Below are positions 1 through 12,186 of a stretch of 41,349 bases of DNA, piece after piece. A model generated the notes under the pieces. It did no database searches. It was not told where the DNA came from and saw only the letters and a program-made list of their open reading frames with translations. How positions within the stretch are numbered: position 1 is the stretch's first letter; the number at the start of each line of letters is the position of its first letter. Source of the DNA: Setaria digitata (lineage: Eukaryota > Nematoda > Chromadorea > Rhabditida > Setariidae); assembly GCA_003640385.1 (NCBI GenBank), contig RCAB01000528.1, positions 1 through 41,349 of the forward strand, written 5' to 3'. The position numbers were made by a program, and so were the translations under genes.

Positions 1-148
1 TACGAACTACATCTACGTATAGCGATCGACAAACGTATCAGATATGTTCTCACCCACGCAAACATCCCACACACGTGCCATTTATACTGTGATCAATTCA
101 GTCATCTGTATCGTACGCAAAGAATTTCAATTTCGAATTAAAAGAAAC

Positions 149-1093
149 CTTGAAAATCATCCACCAAAAATCTTCAATTGTTTCTTCAAGTGGTCCCTGT
201 GTACAAATATAGCGTCTATTAGTTGATAATTGAACCCAATTAGCATGAATGTAATCATTATTTTTTGGACGGCCTTTTAAGATTACCCGAGTTTTATCGA
301 GACACATGACATCGGTATATCTAAAATACTCCTATTGTTTTAAAGTTACCATTATATAAACAGCAAAAGGAAGGGAAGGTTCAGGATGATCATTAAGTTC
401 CAGATCTCTGCAAATAAAATTTATTAAATTCAACCTTAAATTTGCATTTTTGCATGGAAGATATTATTGAAAAATACTTTGAAGTGAAATTATTATTAGT
501 TTTAAAACATTGCATACTGTTTCTGCGGCTGAAACCCATTATTATTATATTATCTATTATTTGGAAAAGAAAAAAAAAAACCCAAAAATTTTTGATACTG
601 TATTTGAAATGCTTGGTTGTGATAGTATTAAATGATCTTGAGAAGAGGTAATGATTATGATGATGGATTATTGTTAATTACCGATTCTTAGCCGGATATC
701 GGTTAAACATGTCGGTTGTCATTTTCGGTGGTATAAATTTTCGGACAGCAGCAAAGTCTTTTAATATTGGTCGTAAACCTTTTCGACATATTGATTTAAT
801 CCATTCCAAAGCATTATCACCAATTTTATCAGCAGCTGGCGTTATGATTTCCTTATATCCTTCAAAATATCAGTTTAGCTATATTATACCTTGTTTTAAA
901 AGTCTAATTGCTAATAATTTCATTTTTCGGATTATACTAGATCGAATTAATTAATGAATGAAAAAGATATGTTATCAGAATTGTCACCTGAATCACCCTC
1001 AATGTCTACATCCTTCACTGCTTCTTCTTTAATATATGTTTTCCTCCTTACTTCTCCCTTAGAACCGCGCACTCTAACTCTTTCCTTTGATGC
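149..1093 (-). CDS. Protein tyrosine phosphatase domain, N-terminal part (gene runs off the left edge)
   Basis: Three exons join in phase on the minus strand: 1093-988, 859-682 and 320-149. The last junction splits an Arg codon (CG|A) and gives KNRYTDVMCLDKTRVIL, matching the conserved opening of classical PTP domains (NRYxDVxCxDxTRVxL). Further on are NDYIHANW (the DYINAN motif) and TQGPLEETIEDFWWMI (TQGPLxxTxxDFWxM). Before these lies the usual helical lead-in (WIKSICRKGLRPILKDF...). The first exon is basic and acidic low-complexity (RVRVRGSKGEVRRKTY, then EEAVKDVDIEGDSG), probably a disordered linker. The catalytic HCxxGxxR loop and WPD loop would lie beyond base 1, so activity cannot be judged. 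Classical PTPs dephosphorylate phosphotyrosine; nematodes carry a large expanded family, many of them sperm-expressed or predicted inactive. Bases 1-148 look like the start of the next intron. The true 5' end is not resolved. Confidence 0.85.
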
Positions 1094-1686
1094 CTAAAAT
1101 TAATTACTGAATTGAAACATATATAAAAATACAATAAAATATTAAAAATAATATTTAATAACATTTAAAGTTAAAAATAACATTTAAGCAAAATAATTTA
1201 TTTCATTGCTGACAATGACGTTAGAATATCGATCATTAGTAATAATATTAGTTCATAAAATATTATAAAGATAATTAATTATCAGTCCTTATCTTTGATA
1301 ATTATTTCTGCTTGTAATAAAATTGTTAAACTTTTACAACTTACACCTTTCCCCTTTCGACCCCTGAAAAATTCTTTTAATTAAAACATCATTTTTTTAT
1401 GCCTTCTCTTTCGTGAAAAAATTATAAGATTGAAAAAAAAATACGTTTTTGATTCTAAGTTGCGCTAAGTTCACTCATTTCTTTTTTATGAAGGAAAAGT
1501 TCAAACTGTTATTTTATATAAAATAGATGGGATATTTTAGCAATTAAATAGACGAATTAATATCACGCATGATTTAAAAGAAAAATTGAATCATTCGTTC
1601 TTGTTTAAATGACTTTTTCAAGATTTCAAACAAATATAATTTCAATAATTAAAATATTTCGTGTTGTTTTATTCGCGAGTGCTCAC

Positions 1687-1726
1687 AATAGACGATATTT
1701 TCGAGGACGTTTGAGGCTGGCGGTTG
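1687..1726 (-). CDS. Possible 40-base upstream exon of the PTP gene
   Basis: On the minus strand a TTTTTTAG acceptor is followed by 40 bases and a GTGAGC donor. Base composition is clearly richer in G+C than its surroundings. Read so that it ends in phase 0, it gives NRQPQTSSKISSI, which continues in frame into ASKERVRVRG of the exon at 1093-988. A Ser/Thr/Lys-rich linker would fit that neighbour. The link to any exon further upstream does not work in phase with the candidate at 2213-2165, so one of the two, or an extra exon, is missing from this model. Confidence 0.4.
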
Positions 1727-2164
1727 CTAAAAAATGAAAAATTTTATGCTTTTTGTCATTATTTTTGCTAATGTTATCATTAATACTATTTTTTGGATTA
1801 CTTTTTTTTCTTTGCTAATTCTTTTAAATTTTATTATTAATAGCGCTAAAATGAAATTTTCAGCAATTTGCTGAAAAAAGAGAAATTTAGGAGGTACAAA
1901 TTAATTAAAAGTAGCACTTTTTTGAAATGACTAGTATTCGTAAAAAGCTATTTTACCTGATAACAATTATCAGTAGAAAAATTACTGACAGTGAGCATTA
2001 ATACCCTATTTTATAGGAGTAGAATGTTAGACGGGATTTATTTCATGATTGCTAAATATTTCATGAAAGCTAAAGCTCTTTTTTTTTCAGAAAACGAATA
2101 ATTATTTTTTTTGAAGAAAAAAAATTTATAAAATTTAGTTGAACAAAAATTTGGATTTACATAC

Positions 2165-2213
2165 CATCTTCTTCACATGTAGCCAAATCGGTAGTTTCCT
2201 CCTTCGATGCTTT
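2165..2213 (-). CDS. Possible 49-base upstream exon of the PTP gene
   Basis: A stretch with an AAAATCAG acceptor and a GTATGT donor on the minus strand reads KASKEETTDLATCEED in its best frame, similar in flavour to the ASKE-type linker of the PTP exon at 1093-988. The phases do not join cleanly to either downstream exon (the direct join in this frame hits a stop). It is therefore an alternative exon, part of a different isoform, or chance. Confidence 0.3.
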
Positions 2214-3496
2214 CTGATTTTGCAATAAAAGTCTTTTATGAGAAAAAAGACGAAATGAAAAGCTTTAAAAATATTTCTCAAATTTTTCATCAAAATTAAA
2301 AAAAAAAACCTGTTCTAGCTTTTCAAAAGCAAAAAAATTATCAAACCAATTATTTAACATTTAAAGGCTTCTTTCATTTTCGAAATGTTATCAGATGAAG
2401 ATGCTAATGCTAAAACACTGAGAGGATCAGTTTTTGAAGGAAAGTGAAGAAAAGCAATAGGAAGACAAGTAAAAGACAGAGAAGTTAAATAGACAGTAAG
2501 AATTATTTGATTGCTTTTTTTTTTTTTAAATATGTTTTAGTAAATAAACTAATAGCAATCTAATTGATAAGAGTTTAATTAATATCAGTAATAGCTAAAT
2601 AACAGTTAATTGCTTGATCACGAGAAATGAAAAGTAGCCTGAAAAAGTTGGGTAAATGATGGATAATTAGAAATATTGAAAAAAATAAGGCAGGCAAATT
2701 GAAAAGATCAGATCAATTAAGTACGCTAATAAATAGCAATGGCAGATTTTAAAATTTTTCTTGTGAAATTATCATTACAAGAACAAATTTATGAAAAATA
2801 TCTTAATCACTTTTACTATTATTTATTGCTTCATTATTAATAATATCATTTCTGTTATTATTATTAGTAGTAGTACTCTTAATACTATTAATATTTTCTG
2901 TTACTAATTACTAATGAGCTAGTTTTTCTACAAAACAAAACAATAGATGATTTGTTCAGTTTAAAAAAAAAAAAGAAAAAAAAATCGTACTCGGTATTTG
3001 AACTTTTTATGCATCACGAATTAGTGACCTGAAAGTTTACAGTTTCTTCTTAATTCTCATTTACAATAAATAATAGTTTTTACAACAATAATATTTTTTT
3101 ATATTTACAAATTCTTCAGTTGCCACTTTTTTATTCATTTTATTTTTTTCTTTTCAAATTGGAAGAAACTTTTTTGTCCCTTGAAAATGCAACCTTTTTC
3201 TTTTTCTTGCTTTCATTTGCTATAAATTAATTAATTACAGCAATACTAAATTCATTTTTTTTTTTTTGTAAATCACGTAATACAGCACATCCTTATTTCT
3301 TATTTTCTAATAGAGAAAAAATTAGCCGTGAAATAGTCGATTAAATTTGCAGCTGTAAACAATACGAAAATAAACTGAAAAAAAATTATTTTTATATGGT
3401 AGAAAAATAAATTTACATATTTGTGTCAAACTTTTACAGTATGTAAAATTTACATATTTGTCTAACTTTTTTTTTACAGCTTACAGTATGGCATAA

Positions 3497-3570
3497 AATA
3501 ATTAACAGTGTTTCATCGTCTTTTTGAANTTTGGCATTAATAATTAACAGTGTTTCATCGTCTTTTTGAA
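3497..3570. repeat. Short duplication flanking an assembly N (3529)
   Basis: The same 32 bases lie on both sides of the single N at 3529 (3497-3528 and 3539-3570). This is the mark of two contig ends that overlap but were not merged, rather than a biological repeat. Confidence 0.8.
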
Positions 3571-4578
3571 TGCCATATTATCACAGTTCCAAATATCTTC
3601 AGAAAGTGAAAATACACAAAAAAAAAAAGACCTAACTTGATCATTAGAAAGATTCAGTTTAATCACATCAATAAGTTTATCACAAGAATCGTTTTTCATC
3701 AGAATTTTTTTGTTTCCTTTGCATTAATTGCTATTTAATGAAAAAGTTGCGAGTAAATGTAATTAAATCAAGAAAAAAGTAACTAATTGTATTTTTAAAA
3801 TTCTATCGGAAAATTTTCTTCAGTTGTAAAAATGTAATATTACGTCATATATTTTAGCGTTAATAAAGCCTTTTTTATTATTTTTTTTTCTTGCATCACA
3901 ATATTTACTGATCATTTATCATATCTTTATCACCAATACAGAAAATACGCCAAATTAGCGTTAATTATATCAGCGTATATTCTATTCTGAAAATATAAGT
4001 AATTTTACTTCAATATTTGCATTTTATATACCATTCAATATAGCATTAGTTTTTTATTATTATCTATTTATCATTTATTACTTTTAAATTACTTTTACAG
4101 TACCGGCAATAGATAAAATATTTAAAACAAGATACTGCTAGAAAATATGCATCATCCTCATTCCATTATCTATTTTTCTTTTCTAATTACAAGATTAGAT
4201 GCAAAGACAAGCAATATTACTTTTTAAATTAGTATCAACAATTTTGATAATATGTTTAATATTGATTTATATTAAAAGTTGCTGATAAAGCAATAAAAAT
4301 GTTCAATATTTGATTAAAGAATTTCAATTTCTTATTCGATAATTATTATCACTTACAGATATTCTCAATGAAGAAAACAAAAAGGCCAGAAGAATAAGAA
4401 CAAAAAAAAAAAAAAAAAAAGAGAGAGTGAGCAATGATTTATTGGCATAAAATAGAAAAATATTTTTAACACAAAATTCAACAAAAAAAAAAAAAGAATG
4501 AAAAAGCAAACTTTAAAACAATAAGTGAAAAAAACCGATTTGAAAAGAGTTGAGCGTAATGTCATGATCATTTAATCG

Positions 4579-4706
4579 TTAGTCATAATCATTTAATCGA
4601 AAAGAAAAATGTCGAAAACAGGAAAAATGACGAATTAGTAANTTAGTCATGATCATTTAATCGAAAAGAAAAATGTCGAAAACAGGAAAAATGACGAATT
4701 AGTAAA
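4579..4706. repeat. Duplication of about 63 bases flanking an assembly N (4642)
   Basis: About 63 bases before the N at 4642 recur immediately after it with one substitution (catAatc versus catGatc). This is an unmerged contig overlap. The single difference may be an allele or a read error. Confidence 0.8.
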
Positions 4707-6061
4707 ATTTGAAATTTTGTAATGATTACACTTTTATAATAAAAATGGTGAACAAATTGCAAGTATGGGAATGGGGAAAAAAGTTGATGAAAAGAATATG
4801 AAAATTTTACCTTCAAAAAATTACTAGCTGTTCAATTTAAATTAAACGATTGAGTTTTTTTTTTTTTTTTTTTAAATTTTAGAGATAAATTGCAAAAAAA
4901 ATTATTGGATTGAATTTAAACATCCATCTAGTCAGTCGTAAAGAAATTTGTTCTGAATTTTGCAATGTCGAAAATGATTTCTTGATCGTGAAAAGTCCTA
5001 TAATATGTATGCATTTGATCAGTCACTTTTACGAAATATTTTGCAAATTGTTAACAACAGGAAAAAATTAAACTAATTTTCTCTAAATTTCTTGAAAAAA
5101 TCTGATAATTAAATAGAATAGATTATTTCACCTTTAAAAAATTTTCGCTAACATGCAAGCAAGTTCTCCATTTAATAGATGATGTGTTTTCCTTATTAGT
5201 AGAATTACTGATGATTATTTGATTAATAAATCTTAAAAAACAATTAATTCAGTATATTATTTCTATTAATACGAATTTAAGGAAAAGAATTACAAAATGC
5301 TGTCTCAAACTAATAAGTTATATTTTCAATTTGCAAATTTATTTATAACTTATCAGCTGCAACATAACATTGTACAAGTAAATTTATCACTTAAAATGTG
5401 CTCATTATTTCGAAATATTTAGGAAGTCAAAACATTTTTGATAAGCAAAATAATTAAAAAATCTTTCTGAACTTACTCCTAATAAATATTTAACTGTTTT
5501 TAAAAATTGCAAAGTTTCCCATTTTTATTTCTATTTTGATTCCAAAAAAGGCAATTTTATTAAAAGATATCAAAGTTCAAAGCACACGTAAATATTATGC
5601 ATATTTATATAGTAATAACTATGATAAAAATGATAATATGGTTAATAAATGATAAAATGACAAAACGAATATTGCATGACTGCTTAACTAACGCTCATCA
5701 CAAGAGAAAATAAAATGATTAGGATTTTTGTAAAAAAAAAAAAAAAAAAAAATGGAGCATACAATTTTAGAACTTTAAAATAAACTTAAAATATTTATTT
5801 AAAAAGAAAGAAAAAAAAATATCAAATGCAAAATGATCGATAATTAATCTCGCAAATCGGTTCGGGAAAAGTTTAGGTTTAATCGGCAAATAACACCGTT
5901 AAAAGGAGTTGTCTTACCTCATTCTCATCCTAACACAATTAATTTGTTTTTTACTTCAATTATAGATAAATCTGAAAATTTATCAGTTAAACCATTCATT
6001 TAATTGTGATTGCATTTATATTGCTTAAGATTTCCTAACAAGTTAATTACATTTAAACATG

Positions 6062-6116
6062 TAGCAAAAAAAAAAAAAAATTGTTGAACNCGTAGCAAAA
6101 AAAAAAATTGTTGAAC
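6062..6116. repeat. Short duplication flanking an assembly N (6090)
   Basis: GTAGC + A-run + TTGTTGAAC occurs on both sides of the N at 6090, with different A-run lengths (about 15 versus 11). The join is collapsed at a homopolymer. Confidence 0.75.
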
Positions 6117-6162
6117 ATTTTAAAACATGAAATAAATTTCGATAATTTCAAAATATGACCGA

Positions 6163-6369
6163 CAGGAAAAATCAACATTAAAATTTTTGCTAATTAATAA
6201 AAAAATTTCGAGGAAGAAAAACTTAAACATTGAATCTTAGAAGTAGTTGTTTCGATTTTTTATTTNAGGAAAAATCAACATTAAAATTTTTGCTAATTAA
6301 TAAAAAAATTTCGTGGAAGAAAAACTTAAACATTGAATTTTAGAAGTAGTTGTTTCGATTTTTTATTTT
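6163..6369. repeat. Duplication of about 103 bases flanking an assembly N (6266)
   Basis: Two copies of about 103 bases sit directly either side of the N at 6266, differing at two positions (cgAgg/cgTgg and atCtt/atTtt). Two SNP-like differences suggest that the contig ends came from two haplotypes. Confidence 0.8.
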
Positions 6370-7010
6370 CCATTTTCAAACTAATTCTCAATTATTAGCA
6401 GTAAACTATCAAACTCTTTTGATGAAAAGAATAGAAAACAAATTAGATTGAGATGATTTTCAAATATTGCGTCTTATCTTTTAAAATGAAAAAACAAACT
6501 GATAAGCATAATATTTCATTTAATTTGATGAAATTTATATTTAATTTTGTTTGGCTGCTTCAGAAAAAAAAAAAAAAAAGAAGAAAATGAAAAGTTTAGT
6601 AATTTTTTTTTAGAAAGTTAAGAAAAAGCAACGAAATAACTGAAATGCAATCCTTTTTTCATTCGTTTAAAAGTATTTCAATAAATTTTAACTACGAATA
6701 ATTTTTATGCTCGCAAAATAACAAACAGTTTGTTTGCGCAAATCAGGAAAAGATTATTAATTAGCAAAAATTTCTCTTTTCATATTCAATTAATCGTATT
6801 TTCATCTCTTTCATACTTTTAAAAAAATTTTTAATTTGAAAAGTGTTCATTATTTTTGCATTTGACCCCTATCATTTATTTTATAATTTTTTTTTTTTTA
6901 ATTTAGTTAATTGACGAAAAGTTTCAGCTCCTTTATTTCTTTTTTTTCTTTTTTCTTTTTGAAATTTTTTTATTTCTTTTGAAAGATTAATAATAAAAGA
7001 GTTGTGCAAA

Positions 7011-7157
7011 AAAACCAAAAAAACCAGTCAGAAAAAGGTAGATGATTTGAGATAATTGTGACAGGAACAGCTAGGTTAAAACANAAAAACAAAAAAAACC
7101 AGTTAGAAAAAGGTAGATGATTTGAGATAATTGTGACAGGAACAGCTAGGTTAAAAC
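7011..7157. repeat. Duplication of about 73 bases flanking an assembly N (7084)
   Basis: The sequence before the N at 7084 is repeated after it with one difference (cagtCag/cagtTag). It creates the duplicated peptide seen in the minus-strand ORF at 6970-7191, which is therefore not a gene. Confidence 0.8.
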
Positions 7158-9486
7158 ATTTCACGCTATTCGTTTTTAATAAAAATTTCAATAATTTATT
7201 TAATCTTTAGTCGAATTAATAACATTTTATTGCAAATTTGTAATTTCTGATGAAGCTCAGTGCACGAATTAAATTTTCCTTACCAGCTACTTAAGTAATT
7301 AACTGAACTATTTATTGTCAAGGAAGAATTCATAATCATAAATAGCAACACTAAACTGTCACATAGAAATGATTTTCAAAATTCGTCAAAATAATATCAA
7401 TTTTTATCCAGTAAATTTACAAAAATAAATATAAATATATATTAACAAATTGAGTAAAATTTGATATCATTGCCTTTCAACTGACTAATTAGTTTAATTG
7501 TTCAGTTGAAAGCACATTAAAACACAACAATTGTCTTGTTTTTTATGTCTCAAATTACAATTTAAGTATTCTTATAGCATAACAAAATGGAAAATATTAA
7601 ATTAATGATAACAAATACAGCTATAATTCAAAACAGCTATATTACACTGATAAGCGTTTATTTATATAATATGAGGTAAAATTAAGCAACAATGATACGC
7701 TGTTTAGCTATTAATAGATGTTTTTATAGAATAAAAAAAAAAAAAAGAAATGATATTTTGGGGTCAATTTTAGATTGAAAAGATTTTGAAACTTTTAATG
7801 AAATGCAATAACTTTAACTTTAGCAATTAATTCAATTTGTTAAAAAAATTACTCACTCTTTGAAAAATTACTGTCATTTTCGTTTCATTGCAGTTAATTT
7901 TGCTTATTATCTTAATGAATCGTTACATCAACAATTTTTAAACTGAAAAAAATCTCTTTCAAATATTAAATTTTGATTAGCCATTTTTTGCACTCTTTGT
8001 TAGACTAAAAGCAGTTAAATAATTAAACAGAAGTATGAATTCAATAAGAACTGATGAAAAAAGGTTGAAGAAAAGATCTTCTGCCAGAAAATTCATTAAC
8101 TAAATAATTAAATATTGAATAATTTTAAACAGTTTCGTTTTTTGATAAAAACCAATCAGATATTATCAGTTCAATTTTTTTTTCTCAAAAATTTTTCAGA
8201 ATTTCTCAGTGTTCTATTTGTTCAATGTCAAACTGAATGAAGTAATAACTTGCTATGTTTTCAACAAATTTTGAGTCTTACTTTAAAACGACTACCGTTC
8301 GTTTCGGTCTAATTTGAATATGAGGAAGTCTTCTAAAATTCTAATTTTTATCCTGGCAAAAACTTAACGTTATAATAATTTGGAAAAAAAGATTTTAATC
8401 TACTAATATAAGATTTCAAAGAACTTGTAGCGTGGATTATAAAATGAGTTGAAAATATATCCTGTTGTACGATAATGCTGGCTAATTACTATTGCATTAG
8501 TGTAATCTATAATCTTATTGCAAACTGCTTGGCCATAGTCACCATTATATAATAATTCAGTAGCACAATAAAAAAAAAAAAAGGTCTAACGAATTCATTC
8601 CATTTATTAATGAATGATAAAGAGTTTGAATTTGGGAAATTTCGAAATTAATCAAGGAGATAAGGAAAATCGGAGGCCGGTATCCAGGAACTTAGCCGAA
8701 TACAACTAAGTTAATTTACCGGGATATTCTAATCATTTTGATCATTAAAATGGATTACTACCTTGTCGTAATTCTGCCACTAATTTATTTTGCATAGTTC
8801 GAGAAGGTCAGCATGTAATATAATTTCATGTTACTCGGTTAGAACTTTGCATTCTGTCTTACTTGTATAGTATCATGGAATTCTAATGTAATTATGTGGA
8901 CGAAAGGAAAATTTGATTTATTTATGATTGTTTTCTTTCATCCTGTAGGTAGGTTTTACGAAAATTTGTCTTCAATTAGTTGATTACTAATTATCTATTC
9001 ATTACATTACTCTTTATTAATAATATACTTGCTTGCCTTATCTAATCTTATCACCATTTGTTGAACAGAAGTTTCGGCTTATCAATGTTGGTGTTAACAG
9101 TGTAAAAAGTGCCATATCATCAAATGCAACAAAGAATTAAATTTTGGATTGAGTAATCAACAATTATTCCTGCTGGAATAGAACTTTTCCAGGCTACCAT
9201 AATAACCGGCTAAAAATGAAACTCTTTGCTCTCTTTGAATCCATAATATTTCACTCTATGTGACTTTAGAAGAATAACTGTTAAAAACAAAAGCAAAAAA
9301 GAAAAAGAGGAAAGATGAAATATCCATGAAACAATTTTCTATCAATATTTGATTGATAATTAATTATTTAATAGTGATAATTATCACATTTAAATCAATC
9401 AATAATCTATGCCTACTCGAATGACCTTTTGCATCATCACAATTTCATTTTAATTTAATAAATGTATAATTTTCAATAATTTTTAT

Positions 9487-9806
9487 CTTATTATCCATCT
9501 GCAATCCTTCATTAATCAATCACTTTAAACATTTCGTGCTCATTGTNCTTATTATCCATCTGCCATCCTTCATTAATCAATCACGTTAAACATTTCGTGC
9601 TCATTGTCTCCCATATAGCTACGATAGTATTCTAAGAAATACGTTTGAGTTAACCATACAAACGATGACATCCTAAACNTTATCCATCTGCAATCCTTCA
9701 TTAATCAATCACTTTAAACATTTCGTGCTCATTGTCTCCCATATAGCTACGGTAGTATTCTAAGAAATACGTTTGAGTTAACCATACAAACGATGACATC
9801 CTAAAC
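9487..9806. repeat. Triplicated segment around two assembly Ns (9547 and 9679)
   Basis: A segment starting TTATCCATCTGC occurs three times: before the N at 9547, between the two Ns, and after the N at 9679. The middle and last copies extend for about 127-131 bases. Copies differ by a few substitutions (tgcAatcc/tgcCatcc, cacTttaaa/cacGttaaa, acgAtag/acgGtag). Overlapping haplotype contigs laid end to end are the simplest explanation. Confidence 0.8.
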
Positions 9807-9965
9807 TTCCACGGACCCTAGTTAGAAGGCAAAAAAAAAAAAAACGAACATGAAGAGGACAGCAATTTGTATGACTATAAATAGTACATGCATGGCTGAC
9901 TGTATTGAAATTTCATCGTAAGGACGTAAAAATCTTTTGTTCCTGGTGGAATATAATTTTTGAGT

Positions 9966-10019
9966 AATTAGTGGTCCACTGATTGGTTCGCTGCAATCTT
10001 TGCAACGAACACACTAATT
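9966..10019. other. Imperfect hairpin of unknown role
   Basis: The inner arms GTTCGCTGCAA (9986-9996) and TTGCAACGAAC (10000-10010) pair over 10 of 11 positions with a 3-base loop. The outer arms AATTAGTG (9966-9973) and CACTAATT (10012-10019) pair over 8. A one-sided bulge of about 12 bases separates the two stems on the 5' side. The loop is too small and the bulge too lopsided for a typical microRNA precursor, so the role is open. Confidence 0.35.
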
Positions 10020-12186
10020 GCAAGAAGAAAAATGATAATGAATAGTCGAGAATTCATGCTTAGACCCATCTGAAAATAATTTCTATTGAGTTAGTAATAG
10101 TTCATAAAATATAATCTGATCAGATGCTGTCATCAGTTGAGCTTTCAGAGAACAAATTTGGCTTATCTGCTCGAGTACTGATGGACTCTCTGCTAGTAAT
10201 CAAGAAAATTGTTGAAATAATTTGATACTAGAAGGTCGAATGAACCGTGTCATTGTCTAAATTTACTACTGAGATGAAAAGAAACGCAAGCAGCTACTAT
10301 TCGGATCAGCTAATTGAGCTAATAACTGTCATATGGAAAGAGTTATGGCTTTCATAGACAACTAATTTAATCGAATATGGATTTGACAGATAATGGAAAG
10401 GGTTCTGAGAATTAAAAGTCCAATAGATCATTTAATTAAATTTCCTGTTCACTTGTTACTCTCACTAGGATAAGCTAAAAAAAAAAAAAATAATTTTAAG
10501 AATGTCCTGGAGGAAAAAAAAAATCACCAAAATTATGTTATTTTCAAACACACTGAAATCATTTATCAAACAATAAATCAATTATATTCTTTCATCTTTT
10601 TCTTTTTCTTCTTCTTCTTCCTCAAAAAAAAAAAACTAAATTAAATAATGGGATTATAACGTATGTTGATTTATAAATAGGATAAGCAATGAAACAATCA
10701 AGAATGCTGCTCAATTCTCGATAACACATCGATTGCATTCTCGGGAATGCATCATTTTTCTTGCAAAAATTTCTTAAACTAGTAAATAGGGAGAGAGAGA
10801 AGAAGAAGAAAAAAAAAAACTGTATTAAACGCTTGATAGCTTTTCCTTTCATTTGATTCATTATTTCTGAAATTGAAGAGGCTTTGTATGCAAGAAAAAA
10901 AAAAAGAAAAATTGAGAGGAAGATTGTATCAGCTGTCAATAATCAATTGTTTATCTATTGATGCATTTATATTTATTTTCAAATATATTCAAATATTATC
11001 AAATAGTATTTTTCAAGATGGAAGTATACGTGTGCTCTGTGTAATGTATATGATACTGATACGTCGTCGATGTTATAGTTATATCTAAATATCAACATTT
11101 GTATACATCTGTACTCTAATCTCTGCATCCATACATTTCAATTTAGATATCTAAATTTGTGCATTATTTCTCCGTATATGGATTAAACGCATTAATAGAT
11201 GCTAATGATCAGTTCCATTGCAAAAATTTTCGCATTTCATAAACATTTAGATATCTGGAATAATAAAAATAGGTACAATTTGAGTTTTATGATGTTCATT
11301 TTGCAAATTTATTCATTCATACATTTTTCCTGTTGGAATGTAAACGTTTAGGCATGAACCATCGCAAATTTTACGGTATGAAATATTTCAAATTTGGAAT
11401 ACAATATTAATTAATTATCGATGCTAAACCAGTACTCTAAAATGTTGTACAAGTCACACTTCTCAATGATTTTCATTGTTCTTTGCTTAATGATACTTGC
11501 ATAGGCAATTATACAAACAATTTTGGTGACATTTTCATGCTGATTAAAGGTAATTGAAAGTAAATACCATTAGAAATACAGTAATGAGCTTTCAGCAGTA
11601 AAGTTCTAAAGTAATTCATGAGGTGCAATTATTATATTATCTTTGGAATAAGTTTTTTTTTTGCGCTATTTATAATTTGAATTCAAATGTATAAGACAGA
11701 AATTTGAGAAGGAAATTGAAATACAAGAAAAAAAGTAGAAGAAAATACGAGAAAGAAATTAATCAAACAAAAAATAAGTTAAGTGATCAGTAAGATATCT
11801 CACGATAGACAAAGATTCGAATAATTTTGTGAGACTTCATGTTGAAATTTCTCTACTGAATAAAAATGAGATTAAAAAATAGTAAAAGTCCACTTAAAGT
11901 TACATAAAAAAAAAAAAAAAAAAAAAAAACAGGGAAATTAGATTATTTTCAGAAAATTTTGTTATCTTTTCGTCTCCGTCTCCTTTTCGAGGACCTTTTC
12001 CAAGAATTATCAGATCGATTCTTTTCAAATCTAATTAGCAAATTCTGAAAGAAAAAGAGAAAACAAAGGCAGAAAAAATCAAATAATCGAAATTTCTTTT
12101 TTTTTTCCATTATTTCTCTCTTTCGAGCTTTAACGACAACGTAATTGGACACAACTGGGATTGAACTCAAATTAAACCGAAATATT

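Larger units (their letters stand above)
2214..12186. other. AT-rich intergenic region, no gene recognised
   Basis: About 10 kb of AT-rich sequence with many A and T homopolymers. I find no run of well-formed exons in any frame. The ORFs at 4324-4571, 6970-7191, 10622-10939 and 10873-11088 are poly-A/poly-T translations (Phe/Lys-rich) without recognisable domains. Slightly more complex, less repetitive sequence occurs at about 8.6-9.0 kb and 9.9-10.4 kb. These could hold regulatory DNA for the leftward PTP gene or a non-coding RNA, but nothing specific is seen beyond a hairpin near 9966-10019. Seven single-N assembly joins with duplicated flanks lie here. Confidence 0.6.

Noticed and set aside
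1..148. Next PTP exon at the left edge
   Set aside because: No frame gives the expected PTP motifs after TQGPL..DFW.M. The sequence begins with GTTTCT after the donor and is taken as intron.
709..954. 81-residue plus-strand ORF
   Set aside because: It is the antisense shadow of the well-supported PTP exon at 859-682 on the minus strand.
2359..2409. Minus-strand exon-like segment SSSDNISKMKEAFK
   Set aside because: Its donor is GTTAAA and no phase joins the candidate at 2213-2165 without a stop.
4324..4571. Two minus-strand ORFs rich in Phe and Leu
   Set aside because: Poly-A tracts read as Phe on the other strand. No domain, no splice partners, and an N-join duplication lies just beyond.
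6970..7191. Minus-strand ORF with a repeated CFNLAVPVTIISNHLPFS peptide
   Set aside because: The repeat is created by the contig-overlap duplication around the N at 7084.
10622..10939. 105-residue minus-strand ORF
   Set aside because: Mostly Phe runs and mixed hydrophobic sequence from homopolymers. No recognised domain and no start context.
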